Made by a program: the position numbers and the translations under genes. 64,000 nt of DNA from Prevotella vespertina (GTDB lineage Bacteria; Bacteroidota; Bacteroidia; Bacteroidales; Bacteroidaceae). The DNA lies in the NCBI RefSeq assembly GCF_009728485.1, contig NZ_VVIQ01000002.1, positions 186,001-250,000 on the forward strand. The letters are read 5' to 3'. The notes below the pieces were generated by a model. It had not been told where the DNA came from. It saw nothing but the letters and a program-made list of their open reading frames with translations, and did not search any database. Shown piece after piece: positions 1 to 8,395 of the stretch. Position 1 is the stretch's first letter; each line of letters starts with the position of its first letter.

Positions 1-1926
1 GTGAGTATAAGCACAAGAAATAACCTTTTCTACGAGTTTATGCATCCTTCTGCTTAGTTCTCGTTGTACAGAATACTCTTGTATGCAGAACAATATCAAC
101 TTACTTAATCTTGGGATTGCATTGTTAGTGCAAAAATCTGTCAATTGGAATAAGTCATATCCCTTGTGTTGCGGTAACGTGAACCCGAAACCTCCAAGAG
201 TATATTTGTCATACATGACAACAAAGGCATAAGTACACTTGCTTACCATATCAACTTTATTGATATATTTTTTCTGCAAGCATAATAAATAATCTGGACT
301 TACCCTTACGACTTTCAGATTATTATGATTATTTATTTCTAAGTCATCTGGGGGAACTATCTCGTTAACCTCGATATGATTACCTTTATATGAGGTGTTA
401 GTTTCACTTGTTCTACTCGACTTATTACAGTAGAGAAATCTACCAGCAGACCACCTATCTCCGCCCGAACTGTTAAACATTGCCAACTTATGCATATTGC
501 TTAAAAATGGGCTATTACTAATGAAATAAAAGTATGTTTCCTCTGGCAGACTTTCCACTAAGTTGTAATACTCGTTACGAGAAACAGAAAAATCAACATC
601 TAAATCACTATTCTCTTGTATAAGCTTAAATGTACGTTTTTGTTTCTTATCCTTGCCATAGTTAAAGAAAATGACCTTTTTGTAGTTAATTGCATCTTGC
701 AATGTTCCTACGTGATATTCGCAGGTCGTTAGCATTTTAAGTAACCTTTCGTTAGCTTTCTCCGTTTTTTCGATAGATTCCTTTGCCTTAATTCTCAGAG
801 CTTTGAAGATTGCATCATTTCTCGCGCTTTTGCTCATAAAGAACTTTTGCAAACTTGCCGCATATAGGGCAAGGGCAAGCTGTCTTTTTGTTGTTTTATC
901 ATTGTAATCTTCAAGCCAGCCAAGTCTGTCTCTATAAGTCAGAGCCACCTTGCCATTGGCTATCAAATATAGTAAATGGCAATACGGATCTTGACAATAT
1001 ATTGAAATATTCAGCTTCTCAAAGAAAAATAACTCATAGTAATACATAAAGCCGTTAACAATACATATATCTTTATGCCCATTCTTTTTCACAGCCTCAT
1101 ACAATGCCGAAGCCTGCTTGGAATTATAGGATAATGATTTTGACTGGAACGTCTCAATATTACTATAAGGGTTGCCTTGGTAAATAAGAGGTACAAGTTC
1201 TTCTGGTACGTCATATTTAAGCTTTGTTGTCACCTTAAACTCATCGTATGATGATATTTTGTTAAAATCCTGTAAATCATGATTTACAGCATAATAAAAC
1301 ATTCTATACACCGAGAAGATGCAATTCAATGCTGAATAGAAATCATCTGTACCATGGAATGCTCTAAACTCTATCGTCTTAGTCTTGAAAAGAGCAGATA
1401 TGTTAACTGCATGACGAATAAATCCTTTCTTTGATTGATTAGTGAATAGCTCTCGTATATCATTAAAAGTCTGAGCATTGAGTACTCCTTGATAATACTT
1501 GTCAGTAGGAGGAGGCATCAAAATGGAAACCATTTCATCCCATTTCGATATCTTTGCATATCTTTTAAAGTATGGATAACAAATATAAAAAAACAAGAAC
1601 ACTTTTCTCAATTGCTCTACTGACAAATCCCCTGCATATATATGTACGTGAGTGTAAACAGTCCATTTAATTTTACCACCAGCTTTCGCCATTGATTCAT
1701 AAACGCTGCGTAATCCATGCAAATCCTTTAGACTACAAATGTTTAAAGGAGGGGTGTTTACCTCTCCTCCAAACTTCTTGTTTGACGAACCATCTGTGTT
1801 AACAATTTCTTCGTCCTTGCTCCACGAATACCCCTCTGGTAAAACTACCTTAGACCTATCAATATTGCACATTTCAATCTCAACACCAAAGGTTCGTGTC
1901 TTTATGTCGTTTAATGCTTCTCCCAT
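1..1926 (-). CDS. Amidoligase fused to Mom-like acyltransferase domain (partial, runs off left edge)
   Basis: The frame is open for 642 codons from the ATG at 1924-1926 to the window edge, so the C-terminus is missing. The N-terminal third matches the Amidoligase_2 family (ATP-dependent, glutamine-synthetase/COOH-NH2 ligase fold): TFGVEIEM at residues 12-19, NTDGSS...GGEVNTPPL at 43-61, the HVH motif at 93-95 and TIEFRAFHGT at 184-193. The last 120 residues differ: GGFGF near 578-582, LTDFCTNN at 595-602, IPRLSKLILF at 604-613 and SCAYT at 637-641. They resemble the GNAT-fold phage Mom DNA-modification family; this assignment is from memory of the family pattern and is inference. The gene overlaps the upstream opine dehydrogenase-like gene by 16 bp, implying translational coupling. 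I infer a role in making and attaching an amide-bearing group to phage DNA. A peptide- or metabolite-modifying role is the main alternative. Confidence 0.72.
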   Translation of the reverse strand, partial: MGEALNDIKTRTFGVEIEMCNIDRSKVVLPEGYSWSKDEEIVNTDGSSNKKFGGEVNTPPLNICSLKDLHGLRSVYESMAKAGGKIKWTVYTHVHIYAGDLSVEQLRKVFLFFYICYPYFKRYAKISKWDEMVSILMPPPTDKYYQGVLNAQTFNDIRELFTNQSKKGFIRHAVNISALFKTKTIEFRAFHGTDDFYSALNCIFSVYRMFYYAVNHDLQDFNKISSYDEFKVTTKLKYDVPEELVPLIYQGNPYSNIETFQSKSLSYNSKQASALYEAVKKNGHKDICIVNGFMYYYELFFFEKLNISIYCQDPYCHLLYLIANGKVALTYRDRLGWLEDYNDKTTKRQLALALYAASLQKFFMSKSARNDAIFKALRIKAKESIEKTEKANERLLKMLTTCEYHVGTLQDAINYKKVIFFNYGKDKKQKRTFKLIQENSDLDVDFSVSRNEYYNLVESLPEETYFYFISNSPFLSNMHKLAMFNSSGGDRWSAGRFLYCNKSSRTSETNTSYKGNHIEVNEIVPPDDLEINNHNNLKVVRVSPDYLLCLQKKYINKVDMVSKCTYAFVVMYDKYTLGGFGFTLPQHKGYDLFQLTDFCTNNAIPRLSKLILFCIQEYSVQRELSRRMHKLVEKVISCAYTH

Positions 1927-2996
1927 CTTTGATATTTCAGGTGTTTGATGTATTGATAAGCACCGAGTTTTTCTAACGTGCGCCCTTTCACCCTAAAGTC
2001 TTCTCCCAAAGCTGCGCTTGCAATACTTATAAGAGCAGAGGTTATAGGGGACATAATATCTAATCTCAGTGCAATATCCTCCAATAGTACAAGTCCCTGC
2101 GATACGTCTTCTGTAATATATCGTGAGTGGATAGACGTTGGGCTTATTGCTCTATCAGATGATTCTGAATACTTGAAGAAGCTCTCTAAAGGGTCTTTAC
2201 CAAGAAAACCTCCAGCTTCGTATATATTTATCTTTCTTCCACCAAGAGCATCAAGGATAATCATTTTTTCCTTGTCTAATTCCTCCATGATGTTCAAAGT
2301 TGCTTTATTCTTATGTGTGTATGCCTCCCGATACATACAGAAATTACCATCGCTAAACTCTATGCGAGGGATACTCATGATAGCACCTACAGTGTGAAGT
2401 ACCATATTAGGGTTAAGTAAAGCCGACTCGATAACAGTATAGTCGTCAGAGAAACCTCTATAAAGAGATTGCAGTTTCTCCATACACTCCTTTTTTCTTG
2501 TTTCGCTGAATACTGATAAAGGACTTCGTGTAAGTCGGCAACCGACCCTGAATACAACTTCATTTGCCTTATCCTCCAATTCAACACGCCCCTCCAAATA
2601 TGGTCCTGTTGTTTCTGCAATCATTGGCAGTTCCAGACAATACTTCGAGAAATAGAATGAGGACATATAGCTGCATACCACGACAACCACTTGATTATTA
2701 TTCAAATACTGGGCTATTTTTTTTATTAATTCTTCGTGATATGTGCTTTGTATAGTTACTATAACGACATCTGCCTTAGCGTTCTCACTTAAATCATTGG
2801 AAACATTGTTTATTGTTGTTTCCGTATATGTGTCGTTTTCTTTAAGATAAACCCGATTTTTGTTTCTTAAAAGTCTATCATATGCTTCAGACTTTATTCC
2901 TGATGTTTTAATGAGCGAAACTTTATGCCCATTAATTGATAAATCAGTAGCTATTGCTACTCCTATGTTTCCCGTCCCTATTACTGATACATTCAT
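1911..2996 (-). CDS. NAD(P)-dependent opine/octopine dehydrogenase-like protein
   Basis: The 361-aa protein opens with a Rossmann motif (GTGNIGVAIATDL, residues 7-19). It carries the Octopine_DH-type C-terminal domain, with the LLNPNMVLHTVGAIM stretch supplying the expected catalytic histidine region. Opine dehydrogenases join an amino acid to a 2-oxo acid by NAD(P)H-dependent reductive condensation. Length is normal for the family. The gene sits just upstream of, and overlaps, the amidoligase/Mom-like gene and lies just downstream of two tRNA genes in the same leftward phage unit. Such an enzyme is unexpected in a phage early region unless it builds a substituent for DNA or protein modification; that use is inference. 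The fold assignment is good, the substrate is unknown. Confidence 0.75.
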   Translation of the reverse strand: MNVSVIGTGNIGVAIATDLSINGHKVSLIKTSGIKSEAYDRLLRNKNRVYLKENDTYTETTINNVSNDLSENAKADVVIVTIQSTYHEELIKKIAQYLNNNQVVVVVCSYMSSFYFSKYCLELPMIAETTGPYLEGRVELEDKANEVVFRVGCRLTRSPLSVFSETRKKECMEKLQSLYRGFSDDYTVIESALLNPNMVLHTVGAIMSIPRIEFSDGNFCMYREAYTHKNKATLNIMEELDKEKMIILDALGGRKINIYEAGGFLGKDPLESFFKYSESSDRAISPTSIHSRYITEDVSQGLVLLEDIALRLDIMSPITSALISIASAALGEDFRVKGRTLEKLGAYQYIKHLKYQRWEKH

Positions 2997-3025
2997 AAGT
3001 TATGTATTGCTTAATACACATTTGA

Positions 3026-3098
3026 GCGGAGAGTAGGATTTGCACCTACGACTTCAACCTTGGAAAGGATGCACTCTAACTAACTGAGCTATCTCCGC
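3026..3098 (-). tRNA. tRNA-Gly (UCC)
   Basis: It folds as a 73-nt cloverleaf: acceptor GCGGAGA/TCTCCGC, D stem GCTC/GAGT, anticodon stem CATCC/GGTTG with one T-T mismatch, loop TTTCCAA giving anticodon UCC, and T stem GTAGG/CCTAC. The T loop is TGCAAAT rather than the usual TTC-type loop, a mild degeneracy common in phage tRNAs. No CCA is encoded. It lies 7 bp from a second tRNA with the same anticodon. Confidence 0.85.
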
Positions 3099-3105
3099 AT
3101 ATAGA

Positions 3106-3176
3106 GCGCAAAGGTGGAATCGAACCACCAACCTTTGTCATGGAAAGACAACACTCTACCATTGAGCTATTTGCGC
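3106..3176 (-). tRNA. tRNA-Gly (UCC), second copy
   Basis: It folds as a 71-nt cloverleaf: acceptor GCGCAAA/TTTGCGC, D stem GCTC/GAGT, perfect anticodon stem TTGTC/GACAA, loop TTTCCAT (anticodon UCC), T stem GGTGG/CCACC and a canonical TTCGATT loop. The sequence is clearly different from the neighbouring tRNA-Gly, so this is not a recent tandem duplication. No CCA is encoded. Confidence 0.9.
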
Positions 3177-3226
3177 ATTATCGTCTGTCCGAACGTCAAG
3201 CGTCTTTCCGCTTTGTCATTATGTGG

Positions 3227-3634
3227 TTAAAAGAGTGAACCTTGTATATAATCTGGCTCTTTCTTTGGAGTATATCCATATTCTAATATTTCTATACCAA
3301 GCTTTTCTTTTATCCAGTCTGCCAATATGTGTCTATGACAGAAATCCTCTGGCTTTTCGTAACAGCAAAGAGCAACGTCTTGCCCTCCACTTGCTTGCTC
3401 TACTGTTTTTAAGAACTGCTTCATATCTTGCTGAGAAAGAACTTCCGACCTATATCGTCGTGTATATTCTTCTTGCGTTTGCCCATTTGCAAAAAGAATA
3501 CTTTTCGTTGGGGCTACTTGCTTCAGAGATGTTCCATTGAACCAACGTGGCGGATAAAGTGATATTCCTATAACCTTAATTCCTGCCTGTTGCAATTTCC
3601 TGCTATTACCGAAGTATGATGTGTATATTCTCAT
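3227..3634 (-). CDS. DUF488 family protein
   Basis: The 135-aa protein has the DUF488 pattern: IYTSYFGNSRKL near the N-terminus, ISLYPPRWF in the middle, and the CCYEKPEDFCHRHILADWI motif (about residues 91-109) with its conserved Cys/His residues. DUF488 proteins are small Rossmann-like proteins of unclear function found in chromosomes and phages, sometimes near nucleic-acid modification genes. It lies upstream of the tRNAs and the opine dehydrogenase/amidoligase pair on the same strand. A tie to the modification genes is inferred only from proximity. Confidence 0.8.
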   Translation of the reverse strand: MRIYTSYFGNSRKLQQAGIKVIGISLYPPRWFNGTSLKQVAPTKSILFANGQTQEEYTRRYRSEVLSQQDMKQFLKTVEQASGGQDVALCCYEKPEDFCHRHILADWIKEKLGIEILEYGYTPKKEPDYIQGSLF

Positions 3635-3718
3635 ATTCTTGTAATTATTTGTAAAGATAATAATATTATTTGAAATTCAAATAAATTTAGTTGAAAAAAT
3701 CTGTTATTTAACTATATT

Positions 3719-3874
3719 TTAACAATTATCAGTGCACTGTTTTAGAATATCAAAGGCTTCATTTACCGATTCTGCAACATTTCTGGCTCTATCATAAGTA
3801 TTCTCACAAATTGTTGAGCGGATTGCTTCACAGAACATCTTTACTTTTAGTTCAAGTTCTTTTTCTTTATCCAT
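3719..3874 (-). CDS. Small phage protein, 51 aa
   Basis: A short frame from the ATG at 3872-3874 to TAA at 3719-3721 encodes MDKEKELELKVKMFCEAIRS... ending in CTDNC. It begins 1 bp after the end of the PcfJ-like gene and continues the leftward operon. It is predicted helical and not recognised. The tight spacing and clean frame are the main support. Confidence 0.5.
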   Translation of the reverse strand: MDKEKELELKVKMFCEAIRSTICENTYDRARNVAESVNEAFDILKQCTDNC

Positions 3875-3875
3875 A

Positions 3876-5042
3876 TCATACTGCTTTATTAAATTTTCTA
3901 ATTATGTTCATGTTTTTATTTACAAGACTCACTATTTCATTATGATACTTGCTATTCTGATTACATACGCCACGAGATTGCACTAATTGATAGCGTTTCA
4001 AATCTACCTCAATAGTTTCTACTCTCTCGTCATTAACCTTTGCACTTAATAGTAATCTATCTAATCGTTTGTAATACTTATTGGTAAATACGCAATGATG
4101 CATAGCCTTGCCTTCTTGTTCTACATCTTTGACCGTCGGCAAAACTTGTATAACAACTTTGCCGTCAGAAATTACCATACACATAAAGCATTTACGTGCA
4201 ATTTCGTACGTTTTTACTGCTTTCTGATCTTCGAGCAGTTCCTTTTGCTCTTTTATCTTCCTTTGCTTTTCTTCGTACTTATTGCATAAGTCCATTGCTT
4301 TATCATGACCTGCTTTCAAACTAATAGGGCAAACAAATTTAGGATTTCTAAAATCTTTGTGAGCTCTTTCAAGCATATTTACCATGTCAATCCACATACA
4401 ACCATCTTTGATGTGATAATTATGCCGTAAAACTATCTTTACAGCATCCATCTTAGAAACATCGTTATAATCTCTGTTCCATTCGTGAGCAAAAGCTTGT
4501 AAAAGAGAAAACTGTTTGCATTTCCAAAGAGTTTCAAAGATGTTATTCTTTAACAGCCCTTCTATAACGTCACGAGGTTGCATATTATGGAAACTTCCTT
4601 TTAAGCCATTACGCTTCAAGATAGGAAGCATAGAAGTAACTTTAGATGCAGATATAGGCAACATCAGCGTATAGTCATTATATGATGCAGGAGCTTGCTT
4701 TAATGATAATTCGCTATCAATTATCCAACTATCTATTCTGCCACTCATGCAAAATCTGTTCATTGCTTCTACCTCCATATGGCCGTTAGTATTAAACCAT
4801 AAACGCACTGGTTCTATTACATCATAGAGTTGCCTTTGTTTCCGTATCTGAAAGAAACGGCAAACCTGCCAATCCTTTACTCGAGAGGATACGACAAAGT
4901 ATCGATACATAGTCTTCTTGTAGGTACGTTCCTTTTCCGTGTAGGAATGAGTAATACCCCACTCCTTTTGTTTGTCCGTAATAGGGGAGAGTATGCCGCT
5001 AAGGGCTACAACTTCCCTTTGTATCTTATTTCTTGGCTTCAT
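3876..5042 (-). CDS. PcfJ-domain protein
   Basis: The C-terminal half of this 388-aa protein carries the PcfJ signature: EGKAMHHCVFTNKYY (about residues 313-327), then LLLSAKVND, VETIEVDL and QSRGVCNQNSKYH. A basic coiled-coil-like stretch (KYEEKQRKIKEQKELLEDQK) precedes it. PcfJ proteins were first described on enterococcal conjugative plasmids and are widespread on Bacteroidetes mobile elements and phages; their biochemical role is not established. The gene is 3 bp downstream of the PcfK-like gene, the usual pairing. Confidence 0.8.
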   Translation of the reverse strand: MKPRNKIQREVVALSGILSPITDKQKEWGITHSYTEKERTYKKTMYRYFVVSSRVKDWQVCRFFQIRKQRQLYDVIEPVRLWFNTNGHMEVEAMNRFCMSGRIDSWIIDSELSLKQAPASYNDYTLMLPISASKVTSMLPILKRNGLKGSFHNMQPRDVIEGLLKNNIFETLWKCKQFSLLQAFAHEWNRDYNDVSKMDAVKIVLRHNYHIKDGCMWIDMVNMLERAHKDFRNPKFVCPISLKAGHDKAMDLCNKYEEKQRKIKEQKELLEDQKAVKTYEIARKCFMCMVISDGKVVIQVLPTVKDVEQEGKAMHHCVFTNKYYKRLDRLLLSAKVNDERVETIEVDLKRYQLVQSRGVCNQNSKYHNEIVSLVNKNMNIIRKFNKAV

Positions 5043-5045
5043 AGG

Positions 5046-5453
5046 TCAAAAAAGTGATTGTGCAACAACTTTTTGTTCAGCTTTCTTCTTTGGTTTCAAG
5101 CTCTCACGTTGCTTGGTAAGTTGTTCGGTATAGAAGTCGTTACGAGCCTTGTCTTTCAGCTCTTGTTTCTCCTTTTCCGTGAGTTCTACGACGTGGTTAA
5201 CGACAACTTTGCAGTTAATCTTCTTACCAGCATCAAGGTTGTCCTCATCAAAATAGTGAACAGCCATTCCGTAGATTTCATCATCATCAAAGCCGTTACA
5301 ACCACTGCGCTGAACTTCGTTAAGAATGTATGTGATACATTCATCAATACTTTTGTTTGGCTTTGCGTATGACTTTGCAAATAACTCATCAGTCTTTGCG
5401 CGTGCTTCCAAATAATCTTGAATAGCACGCTTGAAATTATCAGTTGATTTCAT
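5046..5453 (-). CDS. PcfK-like family protein
   Basis: This 135-aa protein matches the PcfK family in length and pattern: FKRAIQDYLEARA at the N-terminus, DECITYILNEVQRSG at 37-51, DDEIYGMAVHYFDED at 57-71 and a lysine-rich C-terminus ending in AQSLF. It directly precedes the PcfJ-domain gene. The function of the pair is unknown; a nucleic-acid-associated role in element maintenance is inference. Confidence 0.8.
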   Translation of the reverse strand: MKSTDNFKRAIQDYLEARAKTDELFAKSYAKPNKSIDECITYILNEVQRSGCNGFDDDEIYGMAVHYFDEDNLDAGKKINCKVVVNHVVELTEKEKQELKDKARNDFYTEQLTKQRESLKPKKKAEQKVVAQSLF

Positions 5454-5455
5454 AA

Positions 5456-5836
5456 TTATTCTCTGTATGTATCGTAAATTTCTATTTTGAAGTCGTATTC
5501 AGAATAAGCACTTTCCATAATGATAATGTCGCCATACTTTTTGAATATGCTGAGAATATCGTTAAGACTTTCAATTTCTACTTCCCAAACGCTTTCCTCT
5601 CTTTCACAATCTCTAACTATATATCCATTTTCCTCCCTATGATTAGTTCCTGAAGATATAAACTCATTATACCAAAAATTTGTCTTAGCCTCTTCCATAG
5701 AAGACACATTTCTTCTGTCCTGATAATGCAATGTTCTATTTACAAACACAGCTTCATCAATAGGCTTTTCTTCATTTCCCAACAAACTTGTTCTTTCTAC
5801 TATTACTTTCATACCACTTCGATTGAATAGTCCCAA
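5456..5836 (-). CDS. Hypothetical phage protein, 126 aa
   Basis: I do not recognise this gene. It lies 2 bp upstream of the PcfK-like gene, and its start overlaps the end of the 67-aa gene before it. The acidic product contains YIVRDCEREESVWEVEIESL, a beta-rich stretch echoed in the neighbouring 67-aa and 129-aa proteins, which also carry T-E-T and R-K-V patterns. These may be related small domains. Confidence 0.6.
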   Translation of the reverse strand: MGLFNRSGMKVIVERTSLLGNEEKPIDEAVFVNRTLHYQDRRNVSSMEEAKTNFWYNEFISSGTNHREENGYIVRDCEREESVWEVEIESLNDILSIFKKYGDIIIMESAYSEYDFKIEIYDTYRE

Positions 5837-6012
5837 AAATCATTATCTCCTAATACGATTTCTTCGTTATCGTACATATCAAAGACTTTTATCTTCGCAT
5901 CTGCTTCATTAAATGCTTTTACCTTAACCTTTCTCTGTAATGTCTCAGTAATAACTACTTCAAACTCATTCGTTGCTCTATATTTTTTTAATTTACAAGA
6001 ACTTAGACACAT
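5809..6012 (-). CDS. Small hypothetical phage protein, 67 aa
   Basis: The short beta-rich protein contains EVVITETLQRKVKVKAFNE and a final FWDYSIEVV. The pattern is like the small single-domain proteins repeated in Bacteroidetes phages. It overlaps its upstream neighbour by 20 bp and its downstream neighbour by 28 bp. No function is assigned. Confidence 0.5.
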   Translation of the reverse strand: MCLSSCKLKKYRATNEFEVVITETLQRKVKVKAFNEADAKIKVFDMYDNEEIVLGDNDFWDYSIEVV

Positions 6013-6232
6013 TTTTAATTTCCTGCTGATATTCTTTACTCATTGGCGCAAATTGGAACGACTCACTTTTTAGTATTGCACTAAAAACAATCTTAGGTAA
6101 TATAAAATCGTTTTCATATTTTGACAAATCAAGACACCCACTTTCGAGAATCTTATCCAACTCCTTTTCCAAATCTTCTGAAAAAGACTTGTTTAATTCT
6201 CTGACTTTTGATAGTAATTCCAACTTTTCCAT
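5993..6232 (-). CDS. Hypothetical phage protein, 79 aa
   Basis: The helical, acidic small protein begins MEKLELLSKVRELNKSF. Its start is preceded by AAGGGCAATG, a variant of the AAGAGCAATG initiation context used by many genes of this phage, which supports the start. No family is recognised. Confidence 0.5.
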   Translation of the reverse strand: MEKLELLSKVRELNKSFSEDLEKELDKILESGCLDLSKYENDFILPKIVFSAILKSESFQFAPMSKEYQQEIKNVSKFL

Positions 6233-6242
6233 TGCCCTTGTA

Positions 6243-7097
6243 CTAAATGTTATTGATGTTGCTTCTTATTTCTTCTGCCTGTGATGCAATATTGTGTAAT
6301 TTTGACATTCTTGCATCAGTATCATTCACATCGAAGTCTGACCTTCTTGGCAAGAGCTTAACGAACTCAACTAAAGCTATATGCCAAGGAGCATCAGCCT
6401 TAACGTACTCGTCTTTTCTTACCAAGTATCTGCCTTTGCCGATAGAACAGATAGTGGCACAACTATCCTTTCCAATATTTACTTTTACAGAAAATTCGAC
6501 TTTTTCTTCGCTTCGCTTATAGTGGTAATCTGAAATCTGACGGAGCAGGCGTAGACGCATCCAAATACTTTCAATCAGCGGTTCTATTTCATTGAAACTG
6601 AAAGACCACATACTTCCACAGGCGGAGCATTCTACCAACACTTTTAACTCATTTGTCTCGTTCTTTAAACCTTTCAGATATAGCGTATCTTGGTGCCCAT
6701 TGTAACCCATTGAGATAACAGTGCTATTATTGTTGATTTTGAATTGCTCCATAGGAAGACCATGTGGGCAATGAATATTTATAAGCAGCCTCATTCTCGG
6801 TTCTTTCAGTTGGATTGTGCCAGTCTGATGCATGCCTGCAATATCATCATCGCTAAACTTGCTTGTATCTATCATTAATTTCCAAGGAATGTGACCATCC
6901 TCTTGCAAAAGTGAATAGTTGTAATCGCCAGGCATAGTTCCATCTTCGTCTGGAGTAGGTATTCTCCAATAAAGGTTATCCGACATATATGGATAAGTAA
7001 TTTCGCCTAACTGATCATAACGGCATTTGAACATATCCTCGCAAGTTCCAATCTTGAACTCGGTATTATCTATCTTTCTTGTTGCATATTCACTCAT
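6243..7097 (-). CDS. Hypothetical phage protein with Cys pairs, 284 aa
   Basis: No family is recognised. There is a CSAC pair (VECSACGSMWSF, near residue 157) and an IHCPHG motif near 108, which could bind metal. The remainder is mixed alpha/beta with a helical C-terminus. It overlaps the upstream 104-aa gene by 8 bp and belongs to the leftward operon of small genes between DnaB and PcfK. Confidence 0.6.
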   Translation of the reverse strand: MSEYATRKIDNTEFKIGTCEDMFKCRYDQLGEITYPYMSDNLYWRIPTPDEDGTMPGDYNYSLLQEDGHIPWKLMIDTSKFSDDDIAGMHQTGTIQLKEPRMRLLINIHCPHGLPMEQFKINNNSTVISMGYNGHQDTLYLKGLKNETNELKVLVECSACGSMWSFSFNEIEPLIESIWMRLRLLRQISDYHYKRSEEKVEFSVKVNIGKDSCATICSIGKGRYLVRKDEYVKADAPWHIALVEFVKLLPRRSDFDVNDTDARMSKLHNIASQAEEIRSNINNI

Positions 7098-7404
7098 AGT
7101 TGCATGATTTATTTGTATTTGCTAATTTTGTTTCTTTAATTCGCTTGTTGACATATTTCAAAATGTCCCAATATGCTCGCCTCTGACCTCTTAAAGCATC
7201 AAGTCTATCTTCTACTTTGTTCACTTCATCAAGGTCTCTTGCGAAATAGGCTCCAGTACAAAGAATATCCATACGGTGGTTTAATTCTCGTATTTCTTCC
7301 TTGATTGCAGGAATGTTTGGAAAGAATTTACCGCTATTCAGTTTATCAAACAATGGCTGATAAACTGATTGATATGCATCTTCGTTTTTCTGATTGTACT
7401 TCAT
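7090..7404 (-). CDS. Hypothetical coiled-coil phage protein, 104 aa
   Basis: The product is largely helical with a heptad-like charged middle (IKEEIRELNHRMDIL, EVNKVEDRLDALRGQRR). The start codon lies in AAGAGCAATG, a strong local start indicator. Function is unknown. Confidence 0.6.
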   Translation of the reverse strand: MKYNQKNEDAYQSVYQPLFDKLNSGKFFPNIPAIKEEIRELNHRMDILCTGAYFARDLDEVNKVEDRLDALRGQRRAYWDILKYVNKRIKETKLANTNKSCNYE

Positions 7405-7415
7405 TGCTCTTATTT

Positions 7416-7781
7416 TTATCCAAATACTACTTCACCAAATAACACTACTTGTATAAGATTACTTGATGTATAATAATCTCCATTACCATTTGCCAAATCT
7501 GCATAATCCTGAGGACACTCTTCAATGAACTTCTGAAAACCTTTCTCAATATCCTCCATTGTTATCTCGTATCTCACATGTGGTCCATCATCCTCATATA
7601 CGAAAGCAGTAATGAAACCACCACCGAGCAGAATATCAGCCCACTTTTCTTCCCTGCACTCGCTATCTTCCTTGACAAGATTGTTGAACTTCTTGGGACG
7701 CTTTATTTCAAGCCAGTCACTCCCATAGGTTGCGGTAGAAAAAATATCTACCAAATTGTCTTTGTTTAACTTGTATTTCAT
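7416..7781 (-). CDS. Hypothetical phage protein, 121 aa
   Basis: I chose the ATG at 7779-7781 (MKYKLNKDNLVDIF) over an upstream in-frame ATG because a GGAG sequence lies 4 bp upstream of it and the extra N-terminus would overlap the preceding gene. The protein has an acidic C-terminal half (ITMEDIEKGFQKFIEEC). No family is recognised. Confidence 0.55.
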   Translation of the reverse strand: MKYKLNKDNLVDIFSTATYGSDWLEIKRPKKFNNLVKEDSECREEKWADILLGGGFITAFVYEDDGPHVRYEITMEDIEKGFQKFIEECPQDYADLANGNGDYYTSSNLIQVVLFGEVVFG

Positions 7782-7792
7782 CGCTCCAATTT

Positions 7793-8182
7793 TTAGACTT
7801 CTTCTACACATACATCTTCTTGCTTCCAACTGTCACAAACTAATAACAATTTCCGTAATTCTTTCTGCCGTCTGGGACTATGATTTGTATTCCTTAAGTC
7901 GTCAGAAACATACTCTTTTAACTTGGATAACAATTCTATTATAGAATATTCTTGTTCTTCATATTCTGCAACCCAATCAGTTTCTGTGGTGTCAACCGAG
8001 CTACATGCTCCGAGCTCATCATCATAATCTGAATCTGCACTATAGTCGGTTGTTGCAAGTGTCACTTTTCTTGTGACCGTCTCAGTTATCTCGCAATCCC
8101 TTGTTATTACAGATTGCTCTTTTTCATTCCAAGGAGCACTATTTAATTGGCTCTGTGACATCATAGGGTAATTACAACTCAT
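7793..8182 (-). CDS. Hypothetical phage protein, 129 aa
   Basis: The product begins MSCNYPMM and has a threonine/acid-rich middle (ITETVTRKVTLATTDYSAD) followed by a helical C-terminus. The T-E-T..R-K-V pattern recurs in the 67-aa protein at 5809-6012. Function is unknown. Confidence 0.55.
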   Translation of the reverse strand: MSCNYPMMSQSQLNSAPWNEKEQSVITRDCEITETVTRKVTLATTDYSADSDYDDELGACSSVDTTETDWVAEYEEQEYSIIELLSKLKEYVSDDLRNTNHSPRRQKELRKLLLVCDSWKQEDVCVEEV

Positions 8183-8191
8183 AGTATCTCC

Positions 8192-8383
8192 TTATCCTAA
8201 AATTTTTGATAATCTTACACTTGCTATAAAGAAACGCATTTTCCATTTCTTTGGAGTAAACCTGAAAAGTAAAACAAGGTAAACACACCCAGCTACTATC
8301 AGAGGTAAACTATCACTCACTAAACAAATGAAAAATGGAGATATAAAAAAGCTCCCAATAACGTAATTTCTAATTGATTTCAT
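8192..8383 (-). CDS. Small membrane protein, 63 aa
   Basis: Two hydrophobic segments, at about residues 8-22 and 26-42, are followed by a basic tail (RFTPKKWKMRFF), so it is likely a small inner-membrane protein. The start is preceded by AAAGAGCAATG. It could be an exclusion or lysis-associated protein; nothing in the sequence decides. Confidence 0.5.
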   Translation of the reverse strand: MKSIRNYVIGSFFISPFFICLVSDSLPLIVAGCVYLVLLFRFTPKKWKMRFFIASVRLSKILG

Positions 8384-8395
8384 TGCTCTTTACTT

